Positions 1 to 12,378 of a DNA stretch of 64,000 bases are shown here, one piece after another. This DNA is from Nymphaea colorata (lineage: Eukaryota > Streptophyta > Magnoliopsida > Nymphaeales > Nymphaeaceae). Every line of letters starts with the position of its first letter. Positions within the stretch are counted from its first letter, which is position 1. Location of the stretch: assembly GCF_008831285.2 (NCBI RefSeq), contig NW_022204508.1:248001-312000 (forward strand), in the 5' to 3' direction. A model generated the notes under the pieces. The model did no database searches and had not been told where the DNA came from. It saw nothing but the letters and a program-made list of their open reading frames with translations. A program made the position numbers and the translations under genes.

Positions 1-1026
1 GTACTGCTATCTGTATGAATGCAAGAGACTAGTCACAAGTGTAACCAGTAAAACAGTTTTTCATTTCTCTCGCAATTATACCATGCTTCTCCTTCGGCAA
101 TTGTTCTTTTACTGTTTTTCTAGTTCCCCTTCTTCAGTTTCTTCAATCATGCACTGATTTATCCAATCATCAATCCATTGGTCTGCTGTCACTTCCACAA
201 CTCCTTTCTTTTGGTCAAGCAATCCATGTCCCACCCATTGCATGACCAACTCAGGCCTTCCTGTCACTTAATCCTTTCTATAAATGCAGCAATATACAAA
301 ACAATTCTTCAAATAATGTGGCAAGTCATCGTAGCTCAGGATGAGACCAAGAAGAATGCTACCAGCCTACTGCATATTTCAGACGATGATCATGAGGCAG
401 GCATCTTCGATTCCTAGATCTTACACTTATCAATGCTTTCCCAAACAGCTTTTGTCATTTTTTTTGTACGCATTAAGGACCCTCCGTCTGGACCACAGGT
501 GGCAAACCACCACAGTTGTCCACTATCCTCTCCCCTGTAACTTTCAAATTGTGACTCACCAATTCATTTTCTTCTTTTGATGCCACATCCAGAAACAAGC
601 TCCAGCTTTCTTCGGAAATCATTTCTGGTATTTTATGCATTTTAGCACCAATCCCTTGGGAGGCTTCTACCTTTCTACTAGTGATCAAAATCTTTATTTC
701 CTTTGAAACCACCGCAGGATTCCTTTGCTTTCTGGTAATATACTAAAACTGCTGTCTGAAAACAATCATTGGACATGGATTGAATTTCATGACCCTCATA
801 TTCTGATAAATTCAGAACAATGAAAACTGCTAATTTTAAATTCTCATGTACCCAGTCTCTCTTTATTTTCGTACCTATAAATTTGTAGCATTCGAGTTTG
901 AAGAAGTTTTATATTTAAAAAACTCAGCTGAAAACTGGGTTATTCAATTGGGCTGTAGGAACAGCCATAACAGTAGAGTGCTCCATGGATTTGGTTCTCC
1001 AAGATGTAGTTGTACGATCGCAATTG
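1..1026 (+). repeat. Left arm of a 1.03-kb inverted repeat (partner 18962-19987)
   Basis: Read in reverse complement, this stretch matches 18962-19987 almost base for base. I noticed only a one-base deletion near 485 and one substitution near 765. Base 1 pairs with 19987, so the arm may continue left of the window. The arm contains the end of a copia LTR (about 1-100), an NB-ARC fragment (118-712, reverse strand) and about 300 bp of NLR-flanking DNA. It ends abruptly at 1026, 16 bases before the tandem array starts. Confidence 0.93.
118..712 (-). pseudogene. NLR fragment (NB-ARC from RNBS-B into ARC2), reverse strand
   Basis: Reverse-strand translation starting at 712 gives KILITSRKVEASQGIGAK, which matches the RNBS-B region of NLR-B (KILITNRKVEVSQAIGAK). 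It is followed by a WSLFL block (RNBS-C) and a GLPPVVQT block (GLPL motif). After the GLPL motif a one-base deletion near 485 shifts the frame. Beyond that, the ARC2 region (YDDLPHYL, CFVYCCIY, a QW.DDWINQCMIEE block) can be read only by switching frames. The P-loop, kinase-2 motif, coiled coil and LRR are all missing, so it cannot encode a working receptor. It is the duplicate of 19275-19870. Whether an ancestral NLR continued left of the window cannot be seen. Confidence 0.88.
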
Positions 1027-1041
1027 ATAATCGTTTTTGGC

Positions 1042-4000
1042 ATCATCATCATATATAGAAGAAAAGCAATGTTCTATTGCATGCACGTCATCCCACAATC
1101 AGTTTGGTCATGAAATGGCAACAAAACTCATTCTAATTATATACGCATGTCCTCCTTGGGGGTAGTTTGGCAGCATGGATATTTTTTGAGTGTCCCACGA
1201 ATCTACCCCAACAATTGGAGCAGATTTGTAAAACAATAGTTCTAGCGTTCAGATGAACCTGTCTCAATCTTTGGGGCAAATTCATGGGACACTAACAAAC
1301 TGTTTCTACCAGCAAATAATCCCTTAAGTTATAGGGCACACCAAGCATTTATAGGCTCCTCAAGAATATAGTTATGTCTTTGATCTATTAGAAAACCTAG
1401 TGGCAACTGACCTTATCATGAAGCAATTCATATTTAACCCCATAAAAAAGTTTTACACTGACAAGTCACTACAACCAAAAAAAAAATGTTATTAAGCACA
1501 ATCAAAACCATGGCCAATACACCCAAAAATCGTGGTTAAAGATGTTTTCAGCCATGGTCTTCCTCATGGCTACTTAACTAAAGTAGTTGTGGTAATAACC
1601 CTAGTGGCAACTGACCTTTTGCCATGGTTTTGACTGTGGCTGTTGCATCTAAGTAAATAGGATATTAAATGCCTGATGAGTATTTTACTTAGATTGACTC
1701 ATTGAAGCCTTTGGCATTTTTTCAAAAAAGATAATTGTTTTGCCGTTTTATTCAGTGGACTTAATTTTTGTGTTTTATAATTGTTTTTTCAAAAAAAAAA
1801 AGGATGCATTTTTATTATTATATTTACTACCTAATTTTGGTTGTCATCTCTCACAACCTATATGTAACTGGTCGTTGTCGTCAGTCATGAAATGTTTGCT
1901 ACTGCGTCGTTGCTTGATTAGTGTAATATGGTTGCTTCAAGTCTTCCTAAATCAATTTCATCCAGCCCACCAGTTTAAAAAGAAAATGTTTTTAGTTAGT
2001 TTTTTATACAGTTTATTTATTTTTCAAAAAGAATACAATTTTTCATATTTTATGCTGATTCACAAAGAAGTCATTTAAATCACCGGATCGGCGGACAACA
2101 TGGAAGTTGCTAGGCAACTTCATCCACTAGTTTCAAGAGTTGATTTTCACAACATCGTCATCTGACCATGATAGCCAACTGTATTGAGTGCCCACTTATT
2201 AAAAAATCGGATAGGAAATCAGTGGTTGATGAATGAGATTTTATATTTTATCACTCAACAACTTCATTTATATGATGATGATATTAAATGCCTGACGTAT
2301 ATAATGGCTATCTTCTAAACGGATGAGGGGCCATGGGATTTTATCACTCAAAAACTTCATTTATATTTTGCCTGTACTTAGGGTGTACAAAGGACATCCC
2401 TCGGATCGATCTATAAGTTCCCTTTTTAGTGATTGACACAATTAACTACTTACAGAAGGCAGTCGTGTGGAAAATAATCCGAACATCATCATCATATATA
2501 GAAGAAAAGCAATGTTCTATTGCATGCACGTCATCCCACAATCAGTTTGGTCATGAAATGGCAACCAAACTCATTCTAATTATATACGCATGTCCTCATT
2601 GGGGGTAGTTTGGCTGCATGGATATTTTTTGAGTGTCCCACGAATCAACCCCAACAATTGGAGCAGATTTGTAAAACAATAGTTCTAGCGTTCAGATGAA
2701 CCTGTCTCAATCTTTGGGGCAAATTCATGGGATACTAACAAAGTGTTTCTACCAGCAAATGATCCCTTAAGTTATAGTGCACACCAAGCATTTATAGGCT
2801 CCTCAAGAATATAGTTATGTCTTTGACCTATTAGAAAACCTAGTGGCAACTGACCTTATCATGAAGCAATTCATATTTAACCCCATAAAAAAGTTTTACA
2901 CTGACATGTCACTGCAACCAAAAAAAAAATGTTATTAAGCACAATCAAAACCATGGCCAATACACCCAAAAATCGTGGTTAAAGATGTTTTCAGCCATGG
3001 TCTTCCTCATGGCTACTTAACTAAAGTAGTTGTGGTAATAACCCTAGCGGCAACTGACCTTTTGCCATGGTTTTGACTGTGGCTGTTGCATCTAAGTAAA
3101 TAGGATATTAAATGCCTGATGAGTATTTTACTTAGATTGACTCATTGAAGCCTTTGGCATTTTTCAAAAAAGATAATCGTTTTGCCGTTTTATTCAGTGG
3201 ACTTAATTTTTGTGTTTTATAATTGTTTTTTCAAAAAAAAAAAAGGATGCATTTTTATGATTATATTTACTACCTAATTTTGGTTGTCATCTCTCACAAC
3301 CTATATGTAACTGGTCATTGTCGTCAGTCATGAAATGTTTGCTACTGCGTCGTTGCTTGATTAGTGTAATATGGTTGCTTCAAGTCTTCGCTAAATCAAT
3401 TTGATCCAGCCCACCAGTTTAAAAAGAAAATGTTTTTAGTTAGTTTTTTATACAGTTTATTTATTTTTCAAAAAGAATACAATTTTTCATATTTTATGCT
3501 GATTCACAAAGAAGTCATTTAAATCACCGGATCGGCGGACAACATGGAAGTTGCTAGGCAACTTCATCCACTAGTTTCAAGAGTTGATTTTCACAACATC
3601 GTCATCTGACCATGATAGCCAACTGTATTGAGTGCCCACTTATTCAAAAATCGGATAGGAAATCAGTGGTTGATGAATGAGATTTTATATTTTATCACTC
3701 AACAACTTCATTTATATGATGATGATATTAAATGCCTGACGTATATAATGGCTATCTTCTAAACGGATGAGGGGCCATGGGATTTTATCACTCAAAAACT
3801 TCATTTATATTTTGCCTGTACTTAGGGTGTACAAAGGACATCCCTCGGATCGATCTATAAGTTCCCTTTTTAGTGATTGACACAATTAACTACTTACAGA
3901 AGGCAGTCGTGTGGAAAATAATCCGAGCATCATCATCATATATAGAAGAAAAGCAATGTTCTATTGCATGCACGTCATCCCACAATCAGTTTGGTCATGA

Positions 4001-7000
4001 AAGGGCAACAAAACTCATTCTAATTATATACGCATGTCCTCCTTGGGGGTAGTTTGGCAGCATGGATATTTTTTGAGTGTCCCACGAATCTACCCCAACA
4101 ATTGGAGCAGGTTTGTAAAACAATAGTTCTAGCATTCAGATGAACCTGTCTCAATCTTTGGGGCGAATTCATGGGACACTAACAAAGTGTTTCTACCAGC
4201 AAATGATCCCTTAAGTTATAGTGCACACCAAGCTTTTATAGGCTCCTCAAGAATATAGTTATGTCTTTGATCTATTAGAAAACCTAGTGGAGCTGACCTT
4301 ATCATGAAGCAATTCATATTTAACCCCATAAAAAAGTTTTACACTGACATGTCACTACAACAAAAAAAAAAGTTATTAAGCACAATCAAAACCATGGCCA
4401 ATACACCCAAAATAATGGTTAAAGATGTTTTCAGCCATGGTCTTTTCTCATGGCTACTTAACTAAAGTAGTTGTGGTAATAACCCTAGCGGCAACTGACC
4501 TTTTGCCATGGTTTTGACTGTGGCTGTTGCATCTAAGTAAATAGCATATTAAATGCCTGATGAGTATTTTACTTATATTGACTCATTGAAGTCTTTGGCA
4601 TTTTTTCAAAAAAAGATAATCGTTTTGCCGTTTTATTCAGTGGACTTAATTTTTGTGTTTTATAATTGTTTTTTCAAAAAAAAAAAGGATGCATTTTTAT
4701 GATTATATTTACTACCTAATTTTGGTTGTCATCTCTCACAACCTATATGTAACTGGTCGTTGTCGTCAGTCATGAAATGTTTGCTACTGCGTCGTTGCTT
4801 GATTAGTGTAATATGGTTGCTTCAAGTCTTCGCTAAATCAATTTGATCCAGCCCACCAGTTTAAAAAGAAAATGTTTTTAGTTAGTTTTTTATACAGTTT
4901 ATTTATTTTTCAAAAAGAATACAATTTTTCATATTTTATGCTGATTCACAAAGAAGTCATTTAAATCACCGGATCGGCGGACAACATGGAAGTTGCTAGG
5001 CAACTTCATCCACTAGTTTCAAGAGTTGATTTTCACAACATCGTCATCTGACCATGATAGCCAACTGTATTGAGTGCCCACTTATTCAAAAATCGGATAG
5101 GAAATCAGTGGTTGATGAATGAGATTTTATATTTTATCACTCAACAACTTCATTTATGTGATGATGATATTAAATGCCTGACGTATATAATGGCTATCTT
5201 CTAAACGGATGAGGGGCCATGGGATTTTATCACTCAAAAACTTCATTTATATTTTGCCTGTACTTAGGGTGTACAAAGGACATCCCTCGGATCGATCTAT
5301 AAGTTCCCTTTTTAGTGATTGACACAATTAACTACTTACAGAAGGCAGTCGTGTGGAAAATAATCCGAGCATCATCATCATATATAGAAGAAAAGCAATG
5401 TTCTATTGCATGCACGTCATCCCACAATCAGTTTGGTCATGAAATGGCAACAAAACTCATTCTAATTATATACGCATGTCCTCCTTGGGGGTAGTTTGGC
5501 AGCATGGATATTTTTTGAGTGTCCCACGAATCTACCCCAACAATTGGAGCAGGTTTGTAAAACAATAGTTCTAGCATTCAGATGAACCTGTCTCAATCTT
5601 TGGGGCGAATTCATGGGACACTAACAAAGTGTTTCTACCAGCAAATGATCCCTTAAGTTATAGTGCACACCAAGCTTTTATAGGCTCCTCAAGAATATAG
5701 TTATGTCTTTGATCTATTAGAAAACCTAGTGGAGCTGACCTTATCATGAAGCAATTCATATTTAACCCCATAAAAAAGTTTTACACTGACATGTCACTAC
5801 AACAAAAAAAAAAGTTATTAAGCACAATCAAAACCATGGCCAATACACCCAAAATAATGGTTAAAGATGTTTTCAGCCATGGTCTTTTCTCATGGCTACT
5901 TAACTAAAGTAGTTGTGGTAATAACCCTAGCGGCAACTGACCTTTTGCCATGGTTTTGACTGTGGCTGTTGCATCTAAGTAAATAGCATATTAAATGCCT
6001 GATGAGTATTTTACTTATATTGACTCATTGAAGTCTTTGGCATTTTTTCAAAAAAAGATAATCGTTTTGCCGTTTTATTCAGTGGACTTAATTTTTGTGT
6101 TTTATAATTGTTTTTTCAAAAAAAAAAAGGATGCATTTTTATGATTATATTTACTACCTAATTTTGGTTGTCATCTCTCACAACCTATATGTAACTGGTC
6201 GTTGTCGTCAGTCATGAAATGTTTGCTACTGCGTCGTTGCTTGATTAGTGTAATATGGTTGCTTCAAGTCTTCGCTAAATCAATTTGATCCAGCCCACCA
6301 GTTTAAAAAGTAAATGTTTTTAGTTAGTTTTTTATACAGTTTATTTATTTTTCAAAAAGAATACAATTTTTCATATTTTATGCTGATTCACAAAGAAGTC
6401 ATTTAAATCACCGGATCGGCGGACAACATGGAAGTTGCTAGGCAACTTCATCCACTAGTTTCAAGAGTTGATTTTCACAACATCGTCATCTGACCATGAT
6501 AGCCAACTGTATTGAGTGCCCACTTATTCAAAAATCGGATAGGAAATCAGTGGTTGATGAATGAGATTTTATATTTTATCACTCAACAACTTCATTTATG
6601 TGATGATGATATTAAATGCCTGACGTATATAATGGCTATCTTCTAAACGGATGAGGGGCCATGGGATTTTATCACTCAAAAACTTCATTTATATTTTGCC
6701 TGTACTTAGGGTGTACAAAGGACATCCCTCGGATCGATCTATAAGTTCCCTTTTTAGTGATTGACACAATTAACTACTTACAGAAGGCAGTCGTGTGGAA
6801 AATAATCCGAGCATCATCATCATATATAGAAGAAAAGCAATGTTCTATTGCATGCACGTCATCCCACAATCAGTTTGGTCATGAAATGGCAACAAAACTC
6901 ATTCTAATTATATACGCATGTCCTCCTTGGGGGTAGTTTGGCAGCATGGATATTTTTTGAGTGTCCCACGAATCTACCCCAACAATTGGAGCAGGTTTGT

Positions 7001-7485
7001 AAAACAATAGTTCTAGCATTCAGATGAACCTGTCTCAATCTTTGGGGCGAATTCATGGGACACTAACAAAGTGTTTCTACCAGCAAATGATCCCTTAAGT
7101 TATAGTGCACACCAAGCTTTTATAGGCTCCTCAAGAATATAGTTATGTCTTTGATCTATTAGAAAACCTAGTGGAGCTGACCTTATCATGAAGCAATTCA
7201 TATTTAACCCCATAAAAAAGTTTTACACTGACATGTCACTACAACAAAAAAAAAAGTTATTAAGCACAATCAAAACCATGGCCAATACACCCAAAATAAT
7301 GGTTAAAGATGTTTTCAGCCATGGTCTTTTCTCATGGCTACTTAACTAAAGTAGTTGTGGTAATAACCCTAGCGGCAACTGACCTTTTGCCATGGTTTTG
7401 ACTGTGGCTGTTGCATCTAAGTAAATAGCATATTAAATGCCTGATGAGTATTTCACTTATATTGACTCATTGAAGTCTTTGGCAT
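1042..7485. repeat. Tandem array of a 1.44-kb unit, four copies plus a partial fifth
   Basis: The marker gaagaaaagc recurs at 1058, 2501, 3945, 5387 and 6829, giving periods of 1443, 1444, 1442 and 1442 bp. Copies 3, 4 and 5 are nearly identical, while copies 1 and 2 share other variants. The fifth copy stops at 7485, after about 0.45 of a unit. No frame is open across the copies: the 112-codon frame at 1740-2078 in copy 1 is broken in copy 2. Each unit holds a CACTACAA-type motif (1468, 4353, 5795, 7237; mutated in copy 2), a nearby inverted pair tcaaaaccatgg / ccatggttttga (1502-1513 and 1622-1633), and a perfect hairpin gaagttgc-TAG-gcaacttc (2103-2121 and equivalents). It may derive from a non-autonomous DNA transposon; that is inference. 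Confidence 0.95.
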
Positions 7486-7789
7486 TCAAGACGCTGCCGG
7501 AGTAGCTCACCGATAAATGCAGCTAACTCACTCAATATAAGTTGATTCTTTGGAGGTCTTCGTTCAGAAGTTCTACTTAATCCTCCTCATATTTGGATCC
7601 GAGATAAGCCTTAGGTCTGAACCTGACTTTTATATATGATTGCATCTTTGCATAAATAAAAAAGATTAAAAATCTAAATTTCCTTTCAGAAAAAATGAAT
7701 TGAAGAATATAAAAATTAATGTACAATAAGAAGTTTTATAACTAGGAAGAAATATCACATAAGGAAAGAATGACATCGAGTTTGACCAC

Positions 7790-8250
7790 TGAATGGAAGC
7801 ATTTAAGATACTGGAAATGCATGTCTCATCCATTTCGAGCCGATTCATTAACGATTAATTTCCTATCCTATTTTGAGTCAATGGACTCTCAACATGTACA
7901 GCTAGCTAGCCATCGTGGTCTGATTGCGATGTGGGAAAAATCAGCTTTTGAATCGAGCGGATGATGTTACTAAGCAACTTCCATGTGCTGGTCGATCCCA
8001 TGATCTAAATGATTTGGTTGTGAATCAGCACAAAATATGAAAATTATATTCTTTTGAAAAATAAATAGACAACCTATAAATGATAAGAAAAAACAATAAT
8101 TTTTTTAAAAACAGATGGACTAGATCAAATTGATTTAGCATAGATTTGAACGAACCAGCCGATTCAAGCAATTTTTTGGAAAAAAAATGCCACACCAACG
8201 AAACGCTTTTTCCCAGTTTTTTTTTCCTTTTCTTCATTTAAGAATTTTTT
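7790..8250 (-). repeat. Diverged inverted relative of the 1.44-kb unit
   Basis: In reverse complement this stretch follows the array unit (about 1890-2240 of copy 1) in order: a block like gctaaatcaatttgatcc, then the ttatttttcaaaaagaata block, then the tatgctgattcacaa block, then acatggaagttgct with a decayed hairpin, then the tcggataggaaat block. Divergence is large, with many substitutions and indels, against near identity inside the array. This is an old, separate copy in opposite orientation, so the unit existed as a dispersed repeat before the array formed. Confidence 0.8.
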
Positions 8251-8280
8251 TCATACTTTTTATTGCTAAACTGCTCATTT

Positions 8281-9690
8281 CAAACTTCTAATTTTTATTT
8301 TTTTCTCACATATTTATTTTTTTAAATTGCCTACCATTCATCTTATTTTCCCCTAATTTTTAAGTTTTACCCAATTTTTTTTAAGATTTACCATATTTTT
8401 CCTGTTTTCTTCATGCTAACCATAGTATATGATAGAAAAGCCTCGCCACACTCCATCCATCAGGTGTAGCAGGCAAACCTAGTGCCGTCCACTTCCATTG
8501 TCGGGACACTCCGTCTCTCTCAGCTAGCTTCCACCAGTCCCCAACCCATCCTATGCCAGGCGGGCCTATCCTTCGTTCCACCTCCTTGCTGAGATATCCG
8601 AGAGTGGCTTTGCCACTGGTTTTCTCTCGGATCTATTGCTGTTTAAGTTGATATCTCATCAGCTAGGTAACTTCTCAGCATCCTATAGAACAGGGTTACG
8701 GGTGTAATTGTTTTCTAAACCAGGCTCTAGCCAATTGCTACTGTCGATAGTCCCACCAAGGCATCTTGCCAAGGACATGGCTGTGGGTAGCAAGACCACC
8801 AAAGGGATTGTATGAATGGTTTGTGAATGAATGTTGAGTGAGTTGTGAGAGTTAAATTTGTATCGCTCATGTTTGTACAAGCCTTGATCCCCTTAGTGTT
8901 GTAGTAGGATTTAAACCTTGGGTCTGGGAAAACATACTTGTATCTTTTACCCAGGGTACTATTAAGCTGGGGTTGCTGTCCGGTGGGGATATAATTTGTA
9001 ACTATAATTTGCTTAAGTTTGGACTTTAGTCTCCCGCGAGTTGATTCTGGACTTGGCATCTATTCCTGGGCATCAAAATCGCTAGCCGGGTCTAGGTTCC
9101 CACCATGCAACGAGTTCTAAATTTGAAATTATACTGGATATGGATGTAAATTTGATCTGCCGACATAAAAGATCGAAAAGCCCCCCATTACATTCAACTG
9201 ACATTCTCCAAAATCAAATAAATCCCCTTGATCCCCTTGCCCTTATGAGTCATTTGGATATAATTTATGAGCATCCCAGGAATCTTGGTTCATTACGCAA
9301 TATTGAGATGCAAAAAAACAGTCCACCACATTCCTTTTTGAACACCTTATACCTTGTTTACAAACTTTTCGAGAAAGAGATTCCGTTGTACAAATCACTC
9401 TTGCTTTTAGATGGGAGCTGGGTATTTGGTGCTTTGAGATTGGGATGGGAAACCTTTTAAATTTTACGAAGCAGGGATCTGGTCGAGCTTCTAATTTTTA
9501 ATAATGCTACTCCATGCCGCACCTTATTTCTTTTATGTCTACCTATTTATTGCCACAACCATAAGATCCCATGTACGTGCCATTTATCGATTCCAATCAC
9601 ATATGAAGCGTATGTCAATCGATAATCTGTCAGTCATTTGCTACCCAAACTTCAATGTTAATTCGGGATGGTGTGGAAATCATCTTTTTG
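8281..9690. other. Unassigned intergenic stretch
   Basis: It begins AT-rich with poly-T runs (8280-8400), then becomes more mixed in composition (8430-9110), including an imperfect inverted stretch around ccgagagtggctttgccactggttttctctcgg (8598-8630). Open frames of about 65-110 codons occur on both strands, but none looks like a known family and they overlap each other. I see no gene here. Confidence 0.5.
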
Positions 9691-9691
9691 T

Positions 9692-10399
9692 AATGTATTT
9701 TCTGTTTCTCTTGCAACCTCTCAACCTCGATCGTCTTTGCCCAACTCCCTCTCTTGCTAATATTTCCCAATTGCTTCCACCATTCTTGAGTCTCATGTTC
9801 GCTGATCATTGGGCACTGTAGCATAAGACCTGGGAGATCGATCGGCATCATCACCTCATTGAGAGTAACGGAAAGCCATCACTCGAATGAGGGTTTCACA
9901 TAACCCGCGGAACAAACGATTGAGGGTTTGGACAACTATCTCTCCCTCTTTATAATGTATTTTCTGTTTCTCTTGCAATCTCTCAACCTCGATCATCTTT
10001 GTGCAACTCCCTCTCTCGCTCGATCTTTTGATGTTTCCCAATCGCTTCCACCATTCTTGAGTCTCGTGGTTGCTGATCATTGTACATTGTAGTGAAAGAC
10101 CCGGGAGATCGATCGGCATCATCACCTTGTTGAGAGCGATCGAAAGCCATCACCCGAATGAGGGTTTCACATAACCCGCAGAACAGACAATCGAGGTTTT
10201 GGACAACTATCTCTCCCTCTTTATAATGTATTATCTGTTTCTCTTGCAATCTGTCGACCTCGATCATCTTTGCACAACTCCCTGTCTCGCTCGATCCTTC
10301 GATATTTCCCAATCGTTTCCACCATTCTTGAGTCTCATGTTCGCTGATCATTGGACATTGTAGCGGAAGTCCTGAGAAGATCGATCGGCATCATCACTA
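9692..10399. repeat. 270-bp tandem repeat, three copies (first partial)
   Basis: The marker gatcgatcggcatcatcac occurs at 9837, 10107 and 10379, spaced 270 and 272 bp. The first copy lacks its left third. In reverse translation each copy gives a similar peptide with the core HETQEWWK(R/Q)LGNI followed by EVERLQEKQ-like and IHYKEGEIVVQ-like segments, so the repeat came from a once-open frame. The copies have drifted into different frames and I do not recognise the family. A retroelement gag origin is possible but unproven. Confidence 0.85.
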
Positions 10400-10429
10400 T
10401 TAGGGATTAGATTCCACCTCAGACTGAAA

Positions 10430-11339
10430 CGCCTTACGATATGCTTTTTATAACATTGTGTATAAGACGTACATATGTATACTTATATACATGTACATAT
10501 GGATACATATTATGTTATACATGTAATATGTATATAAGACATATATGCATGTATATGTATAATTTGTACATATGTAATGCTAATAGATGTTATATATAAT
10601 ATAAGTATTTTGAGATGTACACATTTATATATGTATATATACACATATATATGTGTATAATGTTATACAATAAGGATATATGTACACATATATACATTTG
10701 TATATATCATATGTACCTACATGTGAGTACATACAATATGTATACACTTATGAATATGTAGTACAATATGTATATAAAATATATGTATGTTATGTGTATA
10801 TTATATATGTAATACATTGTACCAATGTACGTATAGTATGTTACAGTAAAAATATATTATATGTACAGGTACATATACATAATATATGTATATGTGTTAT
10901 GTATAGTAATACGTTATATGTACATACATATGAGTACACACAATATGTATATAAAATATATGTATGTTGTGTGTATATTATATATGTAATACATTGTACC
11001 AATGTACATATAGTATGTTACAATAAAATATATTATATGTATAGGTACATATATATAATATATGTATATATGTTATGTATAGTAATACGTTATATATACA
11101 TATGTACACACACAGATATATATGTACGTATACACATATACATTATATATACGTATATAATAGGTATAATTTCAACATATAGGTACCTATACATATATTT
11201 GTACATTTGTATATATATGTTAATACATATGTGTATGTATGTATATAACACATATATGAAACATATGGCGGTACACATTCATACTATATATATGTGCATA
11301 TTAATATTATTTTATGCATATATTTAGGTATGCACATAC

Positions 11340-11373
<34 letters not shown>

Positions 11374-11685
11374 ACATGTGCTTATAATATACAAATATGT
11401 ACTTATAATGTATGTACATATAACATATATGCATATATATATATATACAATTATTTGTATTTACGTAAAATATACGTATACATCTAACATATATATGTAC
11501 ATATTTGTATTATATGTGTACATGCATATGTACATTATGTGTGAATATATAGATATATATTACATACATATATTAATATCTGTATATAAATATGTACAAT
11601 GTCTACTACCATATATATGTTATGTAGGAATTATGAATATTATATATATTATATTATACATGTGTATACGCATATTACACAACAC

Positions 11686-11726
<41 letters not shown>

Positions 11727-12300
11727 ACATAATATTTACATTTGTACATGTATACATTAGCATATGTGTATATATATTATACGTATGTATAAATATTTAT
11801 ATACAGATATATAGCATATATGTATGTATACTATATATATGTATAATGTACAAACTTTATAAATATCTATGTGTATGTGCACTATGCAAAGATTATGTTG
11901 TTTGTAGGCCTTGCGTCTTAAAGTTCATAGATCTCAAATCAAATCTCATCCCTTCTAACTTGAGATCAATGATATGTCGATATATATTACATACATGTAT
12001 TAATATCTATATATAAATATGTACAATATATAATACCATATATATGTTTTGTATGCATTTTATGTATTATATATATTACATTATACAAGTGTATACGCAT
12101 ATTAAACAACACTATATGTACATATATATATGTACATAATATATACATTTGCACGTATATACATTAGCATATGTGTATATATATTATACATACGTATAAA
12201 TATTTATATATAGATATATAGCATATATGTATATATATTATATATATGTATGATGTACAAACTTTATAAATATATATGTGTATGTGCACTATGCAAAGAT
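10430..12300. repeat. TA/TATGTA-rich low-complexity block of about 1.9 kb
   Basis: This is nearly continuous degenerate tatgtacatatata sequence with alternating purine-pyrimidine steps, including pure TA runs (about 11341-11361, 11690-11703) and a GT run (11703-11727). Long open frames rich in Tyr, Ile, Val and Cys (10680-11327, 11294-12016) are by-products of the composition. A block of about 178 bp is duplicated: gtaccaatgtac occurs at 10819 and 10997 with similar flanks. Such DNA can be hard to assemble, so its length may be unreliable. Confidence 0.9.
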
Positions 12301-12378
12301 AATGTTGTTTGTAGGCCTTGCGTCTTAAAGTTCATAGATCTCAGATCAAATCTCATCCCTTCTAACTTGAGATCAATG
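11563..12378. repeat. 407-bp direct tandem duplication
   Basis: Two copies lie head to tail, about 11563-11970 and 11971-12378. The non-repetitive tail of the unit, containing ttgtttgtaggccttgcg and the words ttcatagatctca and catcccttctaacttgag, occurs at 11898 and again at 12305, exactly 407 bp apart. That unique tail shows a real segment duplication and not merely shared low complexity. Confidence 0.88.

Noticed and set aside
1740-2078. 112-codon frame in the first tandem unit
   Set aside because: The frame is broken by a one-base change in copy 2 and by indels in later copies, so it is not maintained.
1042-7485. Possible CRISPR-like or bacterial repeat array
   Set aside because: Units are 1.44 kb with no spacer-repeat pattern, and everything around is plant nuclear DNA.
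9140-9460. 106-codon frame
   Set aside because: No recognisable domain, no codon or composition signal, and not conserved elsewhere in the window.
10680-12016. Long Tyr/Ile/Val/Cys-rich open frames (215 and 240 codons)
   Set aside because: They are products of the TA/TATGTA low-complexity block; the peptides are repetitive and have no domain.
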